Source: Chitinophaga sp. LS1 (lineage in GTDB: Bacteria > Bacteroidota > Bacteroidia > Chitinophagales > Chitinophagaceae). Taken from it: a stretch of 64,000 nucleotides of DNA. How positions within the stretch are numbered: the first letter of the stretch is position 1; each line of letters starts with the position of its first letter. The stretch spans positions 3,474,501 to 3,538,500 of the forward strand of contig NZ_CP128362.1 of assembly GCF_034274695.1 (NCBI RefSeq). Reading direction: 5' to 3'. Positions 26,733 to 36,646 of the stretch are shown here, one piece after another. A model generated the notes under the pieces. It was not told the origin of the DNA. It saw nothing but the letters and a program-made list of their open reading frames with translations, and did not search any database. Position numbers and translations under genes: made by a program.

Positions 26733-27254
26733 ATGAGATATGTTGTAATATTATTGTTCTGCTGCATGGCATGCCAGCAGCCGTTACCAGAACGGCAGCA
26801 GGTACCCCTGTCAGAAGACAGTACGTTTCTGACTGGTGTTTTTTATCTCGTAAGGCATGCACAGGAATGTGATTCGATAATGCTTACAGACAGTGGCTAT
26901 GCAAAAGCAGGTGCCCTGTACCGGTTCCTGAAAGACTCCGGTGTACAACGTATTTATATTACTCCATATGCTTCCGCAAAGGAAACGGCAGAATCACTCA
27001 GAATTTATTTAAATATAGATACGGTGACTTATCAACCTGATTCTTCAGGGGAGGGATTGTTGTATGAAATTACCCGCAGAGAAGACTGGGGCAAGCGATT
27101 GTTGATAATCGGGCAACAAAAAACACTGGTGCCAGTGATTCGTTCATTGAAAGCAAAGGCACCAGTGGATTCGGTAAAAGAAGCAGATTACAGTAGTTTA
27201 TTTATTGTCCGCAAAAGCAGGGATACGGCCAGATGTAAGCGTATCCGGTATTAG
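26733..27254 (+). CDS. histidine-phosphatase-fold lipoprotein, probably catalytically dead
   Basis: 173 residues with a short hydrophobic N-terminus and a Cys14 (CMAC) that may be lipidated. The phosphoglycerate-mutase fold is suggested by YLVRHAQE (His42 of the RHG/RHA motif), LTDSGYAKAGAL and YITPYASAKETAE. However, the second catalytic His, normally in a GH-x-P/T-L motif, is Gln128 (IIGQQKTL), and the Arg normally in SP-x-x-R-A-x-x-TA is Ser81. So the family's phosphatase chemistry should be lost. Overlaps the convergent mgtE by 4 nt. Possible binding or decoy function is speculative. Confidence 0.75.
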   Translation: MRYVVILLFCCMACQQPLPERQQVPLSEDSTFLTGVFYLVRHAQECDSIMLTDSGYAKAGALYRFLKDSGVQRIYITPYASAKETAESLRIYLNIDTVTYQPDSSGEGLLYEITRREDWGKRLLIIGQQKTLVPVIRSLKAKAPVDSVKEADYSSLFIVRKSRDTARCKRIRY

Positions 27255-28627
27255 AGCAATGTTCCTTTCATAAGGGCAAAAGCCACAGAGAAATAGATCA
27301 GCAACCCTGTTACATCCACCAGTGTGGCCACAAATGGCGCGGAAGAGGTAGCAGGGTCAGCCCCCAGCTTTTTCAGTATGAGGGGCAGCATGGAGCCGGA
27401 AAGGGTACCCCATAGTACTACGCCTACCAGTGATATACCTACAGTGAGACCTACCAGTATAGAATGCTCTCCATAGCTATGGAAGAGTGAATTCCAGAAT
27501 ACGATCCTGATAAAACCAATGATACCCAGTACCCCACCCAGCAGCAGGCCGGAAACGATCTCACGGCGCATCACTCTCCACCAGTCAGTCAGGGTAATTT
27601 CACCCAGGGCCATGGCCTGAATGATAAGGGTAGAGGCCTGGGAGCCGCTGTTACCACCACTGGAAATGATCAGTGGAACGAATAGTGCCAGTACGACTGC
27701 TTTGGCGATTTCACCTTCGAAAAAGGCCATGGCAGTAGCAGTGAGCATTTCGCCTATAAAGAGAATGACGAGCCAGCCTATGCGTTTCTTCACCAGCTTC
27801 AGGAGGGGAATGTCCAGGTAAGGTTCGTCCAGGGCTTCGGTACCACCGATCTTCTGGATATCTTCTGTATGTTCTTCGTTCGCAATCCACAACATATCGT
27901 CAATGGTCACGATTCCCAACAGGATACCTTCATCATCCACTACAGGGAGGGCTACCCGGTTCTCCATCCTGAAGATCTGGATGGCTTCTTCCTGTTCATC
28001 GTTCACGTGCAGGGCTACAAAGCGGTCGTCCATGAGGGTATGCACCATGGTGTCGGTGGCTACCAGCAGGAATTCCCTGATCCTGAAGTCATCGATCAGC
28101 TTGCCTTTTTCGTCCACTACATATATTACGTCGATGGTTTCACTATCCTTACCATATTCGCGGATGTAGTCCAGCACATGCTTCACGGACCATTCCTCCC
28201 TGACTGCGATGTAGTCGGGGGTCATGATACGGCCTACGCTGGTTTCTTTGTAACCGAGCAGGCTCAGGGTGATCTTGCGTTCCTCAGGATCCAGGAGCTT
28301 GATCAGTTCTTTTACCACATCGCTATGCAGTTCTCCCAGGAAGGAGGTACGGTCATCGGCAGGGAGCTCGTTGAGCAGTTCCGCTACTTTGGCAGCAGGC
28401 AATTCCCTGATCACATCTTCCTGGACATGGAATTCCAATATCCTGAAAGCAGCCGATGCCCGGCCTATGGACAAATTATTAATAATAATGCCCGCCTGCT
28501 CCGGCATTTCATGAATGAGTTCTGCTATATCAGTAATGAGCTGATCATCCAGGTACACTCTCAGTTCCTGGTAGCCTTGCTCTTTGATCAGCTGCTCAAA
28601 TTTTTCCAGTAAAGCTTCATTTTCCAT
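27251..28627 (-). CDS. mgtE: magnesium transporter MgtE
   Basis: 458 residues in the usual order: N-terminal helical superhelix domain (~1-130), tandem CBS domains (~130-260, MTPDYIAVREEW and VDDEGILLGIVTIDDM), plug helix and five transmembrane helices (~280-455) with the conserved pore segment GGNSGSQAST. Mg2+ channel of the inner membrane, gated by cytosolic Mg2+ binding to the N/CBS domains. Monocistronic or with bestrophin upstream (51-nt gap, same strand). Confidence 0.95.
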   Translation of the reverse strand: MENEALLEKFEQLIKEQGYQELRVYLDDQLITDIAELIHEMPEQAGIIINNLSIGRASAAFRILEFHVQEDVIRELPAAKVAELLNELPADDRTSFLGELHSDVVKELIKLLDPEERKITLSLLGYKETSVGRIMTPDYIAVREEWSVKHVLDYIREYGKDSETIDVIYVVDEKGKLIDDFRIREFLLVATDTMVHTLMDDRFVALHVNDEQEEAIQIFRMENRVALPVVDDEGILLGIVTIDDMLWIANEEHTEDIQKIGGTEALDEPYLDIPLLKLVKKRIGWLVILFIGEMLTATAMAFFEGEIAKAVVLALFVPLIISSGGNSGSQASTLIIQAMALGEITLTDWWRVMRREIVSGLLLGGVLGIIGFIRIVFWNSLFHSYGEHSILVGLTVGISLVGVVLWGTLSGSMLPLILKKLGADPATSSAPFVATLVDVTGLLIYFSVAFALMKGTLL

Positions 28628-28678
28628 AGTCCAAAAGGCTGTCAGGTGGCGAAATTAAAGAAAGTTGAATTGGGAACA

Positions 28679-29548
28679 TCACAATATCTCTGCCACATGC
28701 TTACGAATGTTGGCAGAAATAGTGTCTGTCGGCAGGTCATTGGCATCAAAACCAAATGGGTCCTCGATTTCCTCTGCGATCAACTCAAGGCTGGCCAGTA
28801 CATAGAAAATGAAAACGACGATCGGTATGATCAGGAAACCTACGGTAAATACATATCCAAAGGGTAAGGTCATTACATAGAAGAAAATGAACTTCTTGAT
28901 AAATACGCTATAGGAAAAGGGGATGGGGGTATTCCTGATACGTTCACAGGCGCCACATACATCCGTAAAAGCCTGTAATTCATCTTTAAGAAGGATCAAC
29001 TGTTCGCCGGAGAGCTGCTGCTTGCGGTACAGGTCATTGACATGTGCAATAATCTGAACAGCTATCTGGTTAGGAACGTGTTTTTTATCATCCAGCGGGG
29101 CACCCTGGCTCAGGTCCAGTTCTTCAGGGATATATCTGGTGCGGAGGTGATTCTTAAGGGCATACGCATAATTGGGGATCATGACCCTGAAAAACTCTCT
29201 CGAAGCAGTATTGCTGGCAGGCAACATCGCATGTAGCTTGATAGCCAGATTGCGGCTGTTGTTTACCAGGCTACCCCAAAGCCGGCGGCCTTCCCACCAG
29301 CGGTCGTAGGCCGTATTGGTACGGAATACCAGTAACAGGGAGATAACAAACCCCAGCACACTATGCACAAAAACTATATTTTTCCATTCAGCTACGTCTG
29401 ACAGGTGCAGTAATTTCAGCTCAAGAAGAGCAACCACAGCCGAATAACAACCAATGGCTATGAACATGGGGAACAACTTGCGTACAGTGTCGGCCTTGTG
29501 AATCCTGAATATAAAAGTGAACCAGGCCTTAGGATTGTAATCAATCAT
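28679..29548 (-). CDS. bestrophin family anion channel
   Basis: 289 residues with four main hydrophobic stretches and the bestrophin/UPF0187 signatures: NPKAWFTFIFRIHKADTV near the start, VLGFVISLLLVFRTNTAYDRWWEGR, and the C-terminal ELIAEEIEDPFGFDANDLPTD. Bacterial members are pentameric inner-membrane channels (sodium/anion-selective). It is on the same strand as mgtE and precedes it by 51 nt, a combination consistent with joint ion homeostasis but not proof. Confidence 0.92.
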   Translation of the reverse strand: MIDYNPKAWFTFIFRIHKADTVRKLFPMFIAIGCYSAVVALLELKLLHLSDVAEWKNIVFVHSVLGFVISLLLVFRTNTAYDRWWEGRRLWGSLVNNSRNLAIKLHAMLPASNTASREFFRVMIPNYAYALKNHLRTRYIPEELDLSQGAPLDDKKHVPNQIAVQIIAHVNDLYRKQQLSGEQLILLKDELQAFTDVCGACERIRNTPIPFSYSVFIKKFIFFYVMTLPFGYVFTVGFLIIPIVVFIFYVLASLELIAEEIEDPFGFDANDLPTDTISANIRKHVAEIL

Positions 29549-29568
29549 CTTTGAACGTTAGATTTCCG

Positions 29569-29576
29569 CAAACCTA
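29569..29576 (-). promoter_or_regulatory. candidate -7 box of bestrophin-mgtE (TAGGTTTG on - strand)
   Basis: CAAACCTA on the + strand is TAGGTTTG on the - strand, 20 nt before the bestrophin ATG. No clear -33 TTG is found at the expected distance. Confidence 0.4.
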
Positions 29577-29642
29577 AAATTTTTATGCCTGATTTTGATA
29601 ACTTCTTCCTTTACCTTTACTTTACGAAGTTTTTACAGCTAT

Positions 29643-30032
29643 ATGATTAAACCATATTTATACGTCGATAAGACAAAAGGCAAAGGTCGTGGAGTGTTTA
29701 CAAAAGATAAAATACCTGCGGGAACCAGAATAGAAACCTCGCCTGTACTCGTTTTATCTTATGATGACACTGAAATCGTGGATAAGACCAAGTTGCATAA
29801 TTACATTTTTCTATGGGGTGTGCGTGAAACCCGTTCTTGTATAGCACTGGGTTTTTGCTCCATCTATAATCACTCCTACGACCCCAATTGTATATACGAA
29901 ATGGATTTTGATGAAGAAACCATGAGTATCATCACCCGTAGAGAGATTAAGAAAGGAGAAGAATTGCAGATCAACTATAATGGGGATCCATCTGACTCAT
30001 CAGCCGTTTGGTTCGATGTCAGGAAAAAATAA
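29643..30032 (+). CDS. SET domain protein (putative lysine methyltransferase)
   Basis: 129 residues from the ATG at 29643; a TTG 48 nt upstream is in frame but less likely. The whole protein is a minimal SET domain: GKGRGVFTKDKIPAG, LHNYIFLWG, the NHS-x-x-PNC pseudoknot motif as NHSYDPNC, and GEELQINYNGD. The usual pre-SET and post-SET cysteines are absent apart from NC. SAM-dependent lysine methylation of a protein is the family activity; target unknown. Stand-alone gene before the hut operon. Confidence 0.85.
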   Translation: MIKPYLYVDKTKGKGRGVFTKDKIPAGTRIETSPVLVLSYDDTEIVDKTKLHNYIFLWGVRETRSCIALGFCSIYNHSYDPNCIYEMDFDEETMSIITRREIKKGEELQINYNGDPSDSSAVWFDVRKK

Positions 30033-30061
30033 TTAACATACCAGACGGTTAGTCTCAATAA

Positions 30062-30111
30062 AAGGAATTGAATAATTCCTTATTATTGTATCTAAATGTA
30101 TAAGTGCTTAT
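30062..30111 (+). promoter_or_regulatory. two palindromes in front of the MarR gene
   Basis: AAGGAATT-GAAT-AATTCCTT (30062-30081) is a perfect 8-bp inverted repeat; ATAAG-TG-CTTAT (30100-30111) is a second one, ending 9 nt before the MarR ATG. Either could be the operator of the autoregulated MarR protein; the first could instead be a weak terminator of the SET gene. Confidence 0.4.
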
Positions 30112-30120
30112 ATAATTTAC

Positions 30121-30603
30121 ATGAGTTTCTATTCTTCCTTGGGCTTCCTGGTGTTTGGCAGCCGGTTACGGCGATTGAGTGAATACTTCCTGAGCGAGGT
30201 AAATAAGGTATATGAGCAGGCTGGAATACCCTTTGAAGCCAGCTGGTTTCCGGTGTTTTACATATTGGGCAAAGAACAGCCCATGCCATTGATTGATATT
30301 GCTGCACAGCTGGAAGTAAGTCACTCGGCTATCAGTCAGCTGGTGACAGGTTTGAAAAAGAAAGGGCTGGTCAGGACCGCTCCCTGTCCGGACGATGGGC
30401 GCCGGCAACTGGTAATGCTCAGTAAAAAGGGCGAGGAAATGCTGCAACAGATACAGCCAATATGGGAGGCAATTACGAAGGCCATGACCGAACTGGCGGA
30501 TGAAAACAAAATGAGTAAACAGGTACTGGAAGCAGTAACTGCTGTGGAAAACAGTGTGGAAGCCGAACCCTTATCCATCAGGATCCTGAAAGCAATGAAA
30601 TAA
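30121..30603 (+). CDS. MarR family transcriptional regulator
   Basis: 160 residues, winged helix-turn-helix: recognition region PLIDIAAQLEVSHSAISQLVTGLKKKGLV (quoted by parts; residues ~58-85) and wing DDGRRQLVMLSKKGEEML (~90-108), with N- and C-terminal dimerisation helices. The stop lies 9 nt before hutH, so it is probably co-transcribed with hutH-U-I-G and may control them in response to a histidine-pathway metabolite such as urocanate. Usual hut regulators are HutC or HutP types, so this pairing is inference from position. Confidence 0.88.
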   Translation: MSFYSSLGFLVFGSRLRRLSEYFLSEVNKVYEQAGIPFEASWFPVFYILGKEQPMPLIDIAAQLEVSHSAISQLVTGLKKKGLVRTAPCPDDGRRQLVMLSKKGEEMLQQIQPIWEAITKAMTELADENKMSKQVLEAVTAVENSVEAEPLSIRILKAMK

Positions 30604-30612
30604 CTAATTATA

Positions 30613-32181
30613 ATGATACACCAATTCAAATACGGGGTAGATCAGCTCACTCCCGGTAAAGCCCTTGCCATTGCCGATGGGCAGGTAAAAGGGGTACTGG
30701 TGCCGGAAGTGGCTGATCGTATCGCTACCAGTTATGGTCACGTACAGACCATCGTCTCGCAACATAGCACGGTATATGGTATCAATACCGGTTTTGGCCC
30801 TCTGTGCGATACCCGCATCAATGAACAAGATACCCGGACCTTACAATATAATATACTGCAAAGCCATAGTGTGGGCGTAGGAAATCCAATCCCCATTACG
30901 GTAGCCAGAGTCATGCTCATTACCAAAGTGCATGCCCTGGCACAGGGATACTCAGGTGTAGCACCAGCTACCCTGGAGCGCATCATCTGGATGATCGATG
31001 CGCATATCACCCCAGTTGTACCTGAGAAGGGTTCAGTGGGTGCATCCGGCGACCTTGCGCCATTGTCACACCTCTTCCTGCCATTGATCGGATTGGGTGA
31101 AGTATATTATAAAGGTCAGCGCCAACCTGCGGCAGCTGTGTTACAGGCAGAAGGTCTGACCCCTGTGGCACTGGGCCCTAAAGAGGGATTAGCCCTCATC
31201 AACGGAACGCAATTTATTCTTGCCTTTGCGGTGACAGCATTACAACGACTACACAATGCTTTGGAAACCGCGGATATTGTAGGAGCATTATCACTGGAAG
31301 GCCTGATGGGTACTGCACGTCCTTTTGACCCCAGGATTCATGCCATCAGGCCATTTCCAGGCAATCAGCTGGTAGCACACCGCCTGAAGACGATGCTCGA
31401 AAACTCCGGCATCATGGCGGCACATGTGGATTGTGGCAGGGTACAGGATCCTTATTCCCTGCGCTGTATGCCACAGGTACATGGTGCTTCGCGCACTGCC
31501 TGGTTACATTTGCTCGACCTGGTAACGATTGAACTGAATGCCGTAACAGATAATCCTATCATCTTTAGTGCAGACGATACGATCAGTGGTGGTAACTTCC
31601 ATGGTCAGCCACTGGCATTGCCACTGGATTACGCGACTGTGGCGGCGGCAGAACTGGGCAACATTTCAGATCGCCGTTGCTATATGATGATAGAAGGCAG
31701 GTATGGATTGCCAAAATTATTGATTGAAGATGCCGGGTTGAACTCCGGTTTTATGATACCACAGTATACCACGGCAGCGTTGGTCACTGAGAACAAAACG
31801 CTGTGTTTCCCTGCCAGCGCAGATAGCGTGCCTACTTCGTTAGGACAGGAAGACCATGTATCCATGGGCTCTATCAGTGGTCGCAAACTCCACCAGGTAA
31901 TAAATAATCTCGAATATATACTCGCTATAGAATTGTTGTATGCCGCTCAGGCAGTGAATTTCAGACGTCCGCTCACATCAGGTCCGGTATTGGAAGCCGT
32001 ACATGCCTTTGTAAGAGAGACGGTACCTTTCGCTACCAAAGACCGCATTTTCGCTTACGACATACAACAGTTACATACAATCGTACGCCAGCAATCCATC
32101 GTCAGGGTAGCCAATGAAACAGCCCTGGCCAATCATTTATCACTCAACGGTATTTATCATGACCAGTTTGGATTTTATTAA
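30613..32181 (+). CDS. hutH: histidine ammonia-lyase
   Basis: HutH deaminates L-histidine to urocanate. 522 residues with the autocatalytic MIO triad Ala144-Ser145-Gly146 in [14 protein letters not shown], the YGINTGFG segment near residue 55 and the [12 protein letters not shown] region. First enzyme gene of the operon. Its 3' end overlaps hutU by 23 nt. Confidence 0.97.
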   Translation: MIHQFKYGVDQLTPGKALAIADGQVKGVLVPEVADRIATSYGHVQTIVSQHSTVYGINTGFGPLCDTRINEQDTRTLQYNILQSHSVGVGNPIPITVARVMLITKVHALAQGYSGVAPATLERIIWMIDAHITPVVPEKGSVGASGDLAPLSHLFLPLIGLGEVYYKGQRQPAAAVLQAEGLTPVALGPKEGLALINGTQFILAFAVTALQRLHNALETADIVGALSLEGLMGTARPFDPRIHAIRPFPGNQLVAHRLKTMLENSGIMAAHVDCGRVQDPYSLRCMPQVHGASRTAWLHLLDLVTIELNAVTDNPIIFSADDTISGGNFHGQPLALPLDYATVAAAELGNISDRRCYMMIEGRYGLPKLLIEDAGLNSGFMIPQYTTAALVTENKTLCFPASADSVPTSLGQEDHVSMGSISGRKLHQVINNLEYILAIELLYAAQAVNFRRPLTSGPVLEAVHAFVRETVPFATKDRIFAYDIQQLHTIVRQQSIVRVANETALANHLSLNGIYHDQFGFY

Positions 32182-33829
32182 GCAATACGCAGCGCATCCC
32201 CATTACAAGGCCCCTCGTGGCCCTGAGCTGCACGCCCGCTCCTGGCAAACGGAGGCCCCCCTGCGCATGCTCCTGAACAACCTCGATGATGAAGTGGCGG
32301 AGAACCCTGATGAACTGGTTGTTTACGGTGGTATAGGTCAGGCTGCCCGCAATAAGGAAGCATTGCAAAAGATCATCGAAACCCTGCTTACACTGGATGA
32401 AGAACATTCACTGTTAGTACAGTCAGGTAAACCGGTAGGTATCGTGCGTACACATCCGCAGGCACCAAGAGTGATGCTGGCGAATAGTAACCTTGTGCCG
32501 AAATGGGCTACCTGGGAGCATTTCAACGAACTGCGTGCAAAAGGACTGATGATGTACGGACAGATGACGGCTGGTAGCTGGATCTACATAGGTACACAGG
32601 GTATTCTGCAGGGTACCTACGAAACCTTTGTGGAATGCGGCCGTCAGCACTTTGATGGCGACCTGAAAGGGAAACTGCTGGTTACTGCCGGCATCGGTGG
32701 TATGGGTGGTGCACAGCCACTGGCCGCTACTATGGCGGGTGCTGTGTTCCTAGGTGCAGATGTGGATGAGAGCAGGATCAGAAAACGTATTGGTACTAAA
32801 TACATCGATCGTATCACGCATTCTTATGAAGAAGCCATTAGCTGGGCCAAAGAAGCGATGGCAAAAGGAGAAGCCCTGTCTATCGGACTGGTGAGTGATG
32901 CTGGTGATATGCTGGAAAGATTATTGCAGGATAATATTATACCTGATATATTAACAGATCAGACTTCTGCACATGATCCTATCAATGGTTATATACCAAA
33001 CGGTTTGACACTGGCAGCAGCCGCTGACCTGCGTAAAAAAGATCCTGCTGCTTACAAACAACAATCGTTGAAAAGTATGGCAAGACACGTAGGTTTTATG
33101 CTGGAATTACAACGCAAAGGTGCCATCACTTTTGACTATGGTAATAACCTGCGTGAGTTTGCAAGAGAAGGCGGAGAGCCGAATGCATTTGATTTTCCGG
33201 GGTTCACACCTGCCTATATCAGGCCACTGTTCTGCGAAGGGAAAGGTCCTTTCAGATGGGTAGCATTATCAGGTGATCCACAGGATATTTATACAACCGA
33301 TCAGGCCTTGATGGAAGCATTTCCTGACAACAAGCCTTTGATCAACTGGTTGAAAAAAGCACAGGAGAAAGTTGCCTTCCAGGGATTGCCTGCCAGAATA
33401 TGCTGGCTGGGAATGGGAGAGCGTGAAAAAGCGGGCCTGATCTTCAATGAACTGGTGCGCAGTGGTAAAGTGAAAGCACCTATTGTGATAGGAAGAGATC
33501 ATTTGGATTGTGGTTCTGTGGCTTCTCCCAACAGGGAAACAGAATCTATGAAAGATGGTTCAGATGCGGTATCTGACTGGACATTGCTGAACCTTATGGC
33601 CAATACAGGTGGTGGTGCTACCTGGGTATCCTTCCATCATGGTGGAGGAGTGGGCATGGGTTATTCACAACATGCAGGCATGGTGGTACTGGCAGATGGC
33701 ACTGACAGGGCCGCAGCTTGTTTGCAAAGGGTATTATTCAATGATCCTGCATTAGGCATTTTCAGACATGCAGATGCAGGATATGAAAAAGCACAGGAAG
33801 TAGCCATTCAATTTGATTTGTACAGATGA
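32159..33829 (+). CDS. hutU: urocanate hydratase
   Basis: HutU converts urocanate to imidazolonepropionate using tightly bound NAD+ as electrophile. I chose the ATG at 32159 (556 residues, the family's usual size) rather than 32114. Features include [27 protein letters not shown], the Rossmann-like [12 protein letters not shown], and [14 protein letters not shown] near the C-terminus. It overlaps hutH by 23 nt and hutI by 4 nt (ATGA), so the four catabolic genes are tightly coupled. Confidence 0.97.
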   Translation: MTSLDFIKQYAAHPHYKAPRGPELHARSWQTEAPLRMLLNNLDDEVAENPDELVVYGGIGQAARNKEALQKIIETLLTLDEEHSLLVQSGKPVGIVRTHPQAPRVMLANSNLVPKWATWEHFNELRAKGLMMYGQMTAGSWIYIGTQGILQGTYETFVECGRQHFDGDLKGKLLVTAGIGGMGGAQPLAATMAGAVFLGADVDESRIRKRIGTKYIDRITHSYEEAISWAKEAMAKGEALSIGLVSDAGDMLERLLQDNIIPDILTDQTSAHDPINGYIPNGLTLAAAADLRKKDPAAYKQQSLKSMARHVGFMLELQRKGAITFDYGNNLREFAREGGEPNAFDFPGFTPAYIRPLFCEGKGPFRWVALSGDPQDIYTTDQALMEAFPDNKPLINWLKKAQEKVAFQGLPARICWLGMGEREKAGLIFNELVRSGKVKAPIVIGRDHLDCGSVASPNRETESMKDGSDAVSDWTLLNLMANTGGGATWVSFHHGGGVGMGYSQHAGMVVLADGTDRAAACLQRVLFNDPALGIFRHADAGYEKAQEVAIQFDLYR

Positions 33830-35031
33830 AACTTATAGGACCATTTTCACAGATCATACCCCTCACAGGGTTGCCTTTGAAGGGAGCATTGCCCGATGCA
33901 CAGCTCACTGTCATTGAAGATGGCGGTGTGGTCACGCACGAAGGAAAGATTGTAGCAGTCGGTGATTACAATGAACTACGTAATCAGTATTCCCATGCAC
34001 TGCCAGTGTTGATATATGGTCCTGCGGTATTACTGCCGGGCTTTATTGATTGCCACACGCATATCTGTTTTGATGGTAACCGAAGCCGTGATTATGCCAT
34101 GCGCATAGCGGGGAAGACGTATCTCGAAATTGCACGTGCAGGTGGTGGTATATGGGATTCTGTGATGAAGACGCGTGCGGCATCTATTGAGACATTGAGA
34201 ACAAATACAGCTGAAAGAGCGAACAGGCATTTGCAGGAAGGGGTGACTACGATTGAAGTGAAGAGTGGATATGGTCTGTCAATAAATGAAGAGATCAGGA
34301 TGTTGCAGGCGATCAGACAGGCTGGCGAGCTTACGAAAGCTACGCTGGTGCCTACTTGTCTGGCAGCGCATATGATGCCGAAAGATTACACGGGTGCTGA
34401 TTATCTGGAAGAAGTAGTCGCGCAATTACTACCAGCTATTCATTGTAAAAGAGTAGACATCTTCATAGAAGAAACTGCCTTTAGTGCAGCAGAAGCATTG
34501 CCTTATTTACTAAAAGCAAAAGAACTGGGCTTTGCATTAACTGTACATGCAGATCAGTTTAGTAGTGGCGGTTCTGCCATAGCGATAGCAGCAGGCGCCT
34601 TGTCAGCAGATCACCTGGAAGCCAGTAATGAAAATGATATCACACGGTTGGCCAATGCAGATATCGTATCTGTCGTGCTACCCGGTGCTTCTTTAGGCTT
34701 AGGCATGCACTATGCACCTGCGCGTAAGCTATTGGATGCGGGTGCCTGTGTAGCCATTGCGAGTGACTGGAATCCGGGTTCTGCACCGATGGGAGATCTG
34801 CTATTGCAGGCGGCGGTGATGAGTGCAGCAGAAAAATTATCTACGGCAGAAGTATTGGCTGGCCTGACTGTCAGAGCAGCGAAGGCTTTGGATATAAATA
34901 ATATAGGACAACTGGCCGAAGGCTTTGCGGCAGATATGCAGGTATATTCTACTAATGATTACAGAGACCTTTTGTATTATCAGGGAAAAATGAAACCTTC
35001 GCAGGTCTGGAAAGGAGGAGAAAAAATATGA
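33826..35031 (+). CDS. hutI: imidazolonepropionase
   Basis: HutI hydrolyses 4-imidazolone-5-propionate to N-formimidoyl-L-glutamate. 401 residues of the amidohydrolase superfamily; metal ligands begin in [13 protein letters not shown] (~residues 80-92), with [17 protein letters not shown] and SDWNPGSAP further on. ATGA overlaps at both ends with hutU and hutG show translational coupling. Confidence 0.97.
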   Translation: MKLIGPFSQIIPLTGLPLKGALPDAQLTVIEDGGVVTHEGKIVAVGDYNELRNQYSHALPVLIYGPAVLLPGFIDCHTHICFDGNRSRDYAMRIAGKTYLEIARAGGGIWDSVMKTRAASIETLRTNTAERANRHLQEGVTTIEVKSGYGLSINEEIRMLQAIRQAGELTKATLVPTCLAAHMMPKDYTGADYLEEVVAQLLPAIHCKRVDIFIEETAFSAAEALPYLLKAKELGFALTVHADQFSSGGSAIAIAAGALSADHLEASNENDITRLANADIVSVVLPGASLGLGMHYAPARKLLDAGACVAIASDWNPGSAPMGDLLLQAAVMSAAEKLSTAEVLAGLTVRAAKALDINNIGQLAEGFAADMQVYSTNDYRDLLYYQGKMKPSQVWKGGEKI

Positions 35032-35972
35032 AAGCGTATTATCAACAACCGGTAGCATGGACCGGCAGAATAGATGGCACAGATGAAGAAGTAAGCCGCT
35101 GGCATCAGCAGGTGAAATGTGTAGACTTATCGGAACCTTTGCCTCCCGGCAATGGTGTAGTGCTGCTGGGGTTTGCTGTAGATGAAGGTGTGCGGAGAAA
35201 CAAAGGACGGGTAGGTGCTGCTGCAGGTCCGGCTACGTTGCGGCAGGCGATGGGTAGTTTTCCTGTACACTTTGATGGTTTGCTGATGGATGGAGGAAAC
35301 ATTATCTGTCCTGACGAGGATCTGGAAGCGGCACAACAAGCATTGAGTGGCGCGGTGCAATTAATAAAACGTGCGGGACATACTCCTGTACTATTAGGAG
35401 GTGGGCATGAGATCACTTACGGTCATGCACATGGGTTGTACCAATCCTTGCCCGGTGAGCAATTAGGGTTGATTAACTTCGATGCACATTTTGACCTGCG
35501 TACGGAAGGTGTTAGTTCCGGAACAGGTTTCTGGCAATTATCACAGCAGCATTCACCGTTTCAATATCTCGCTTTAGGTATTCAGCAATTAAGCAATACA
35601 CAACAGTTATTCAGAATAGCAGGAGAACTGGATGTACAATATATAGAGGCTGATGCATTTCACTTTCAGGATCGTACATTGTTGAAAGTAGTGGTAGAGG
35701 AGTTTATCAAAAAGGCAGACAAATTATACCTGACTATCGATCTGGATGTATTCGCCGCAGCATATGCACCGGGGGTAAGTGCAACTGCATTTAATGGCAT
35801 TCGCCCGGATGGTTTGTTTTTAGAATGTTTTCGTACAATCCTTCACAGTGGCCAACTAGCGGGCATGGATATAGCAGAATTGAATCCTTCTTTCGACGTT
35901 GATCAGCGTACGGCGAAACTGGGCGCTGCATTAATTTTTGAAGCAGTCACTTATTTATTAAGTAATAAATAA
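35028..35972 (+). CDS. hutG: formimidoylglutamase
   Basis: 314-residue arginase/ureohydrolase-family enzyme that releases formamide and L-glutamate from formiminoglutamate. The binuclear Mn site is visible: GGGHEITYGHAHG (~125-137), NFDAHFDLR (~150-158) and TIDLDVFAAAYAPGVS (~238-253). It completes a four-step hut route to glutamate plus formamide; no formimidoyltransferase is present. Confidence 0.95.
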   Translation: MKAYYQQPVAWTGRIDGTDEEVSRWHQQVKCVDLSEPLPPGNGVVLLGFAVDEGVRRNKGRVGAAAGPATLRQAMGSFPVHFDGLLMDGGNIICPDEDLEAAQQALSGAVQLIKRAGHTPVLLGGGHEITYGHAHGLYQSLPGEQLGLINFDAHFDLRTEGVSSGTGFWQLSQQHSPFQYLALGIQQLSNTQQLFRIAGELDVQYIEADAFHFQDRTLLKVVVEEFIKKADKLYLTIDLDVFAAAYAPGVSATAFNGIRPDGLFLECFRTILHSGQLAGMDIAELNPSFDVDQRTAKLGAALIFEAVTYLLSNK

Positions 35973-35975
35973 TAT

Positions 35976-35983
35976 TATCTTTG
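35976..35983 (+). promoter_or_regulatory. candidate -7 box (TATCTTTG)
   Basis: TATCTTTG fits TAnnTTTG and lies 24 nt before the ATG at 36008. No -33 element is convincing. Its position argues against using the in-frame TTG at 35981 as start. Confidence 0.45.
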
Positions 35984-36007
35984 GGTCAACCCAAATTTTT
36001 ATATTTA

Positions 36008-36610
36008 ATGAAAAGAATCCCTAAGCTTCTATTGGTAGCTGCAATGTTCGTAGCACCGATGTTCGTGAACGCACAAAAAATTAAAGTCCTCGAAGGCGAT
36101 TTATCCCAACTAAAAGGTACTACAAAGCTGAACACTGAATTTGACTATGAGCATGTTGGTGTTGGTAGCTATGCCGATGAAAATGATTACATCGCAAAAA
36201 AATCAGAAGCCTACAACAAGAAAGAACCTGGCAGAGGCGACAAATGGGCCAAGGCCTGGAGGGACGACAGACCTAAAAGGTTCGAGCCAAAATTCAACGA
36301 ATTGTTTACTGAGTACAGTGGAATGTCTGCTGGAAAGTATCCTAAAGCAAAGTACACGTTGATCTTCAAAACTACTTTCATTGAACCTGGTTACAATGTA
36401 GGTGTAACGAGAAAGAATGCAAGATTAAATGGTGAAGCCTGGATTGTGGAAACAGGAGACCACAGCAAGGTAATTGCAAAGATTAAGGTAGATAAAGCAC
36501 CAGGCCGTGTATATGGCGGTTTTGACTTTGATACCGGTGTGAGGATCCAGGAAGCTTATGCAGCAGCAGCAAAAGCGATGGCGAAGAAGATTAAGAAAAA
36601 AGCGAAGTAA
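36008..36610 (+). CDS. hypothetical secreted protein
   Basis: 200 residues from the ATG at 36008, starting with a signal peptide (KRIPKLLLVAAMFVAPMFVNA, cleaved before QK). Not recognised. The mature part is Lys/Asp-rich, has a charged helix (DYIAKKSEAYNKKEPGRGD) and a beta segment TLIFKTTFIEPGYNVGVTRKNA, then a Lys-rich end (AAAKAMAKKIKKKAK). Probably periplasmic. It is monocistronic with its own -7 box and terminator. Confidence 0.72.
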   Translation: MKRIPKLLLVAAMFVAPMFVNAQKIKVLEGDLSQLKGTTKLNTEFDYEHVGVGSYADENDYIAKKSEAYNKKEPGRGDKWAKAWRDDRPKRFEPKFNELFTEYSGMSAGKYPKAKYTLIFKTTFIEPGYNVGVTRKNARLNGEAWIVETGDHSKVIAKIKVDKAPGRVYGGFDFDTGVRIQEAYAAAAKAMAKKIKKKAK

Positions 36611-36613
36611 TTT

Positions 36614-36644
36614 AAAAAGGCGGGTGTGTACCACCCGCCTTTTT
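36614..36644. terminator. bidirectional intrinsic terminator
   Basis: AAAAAGGCGGGTG (36614-36626) pairs perfectly with 36632-36644, loop TGTAC; A-run on the left and T-run on the right serve both convergent genes (hypothetical + and purU -). Confidence 0.88.
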
Positions 36645-36646
36645 AA

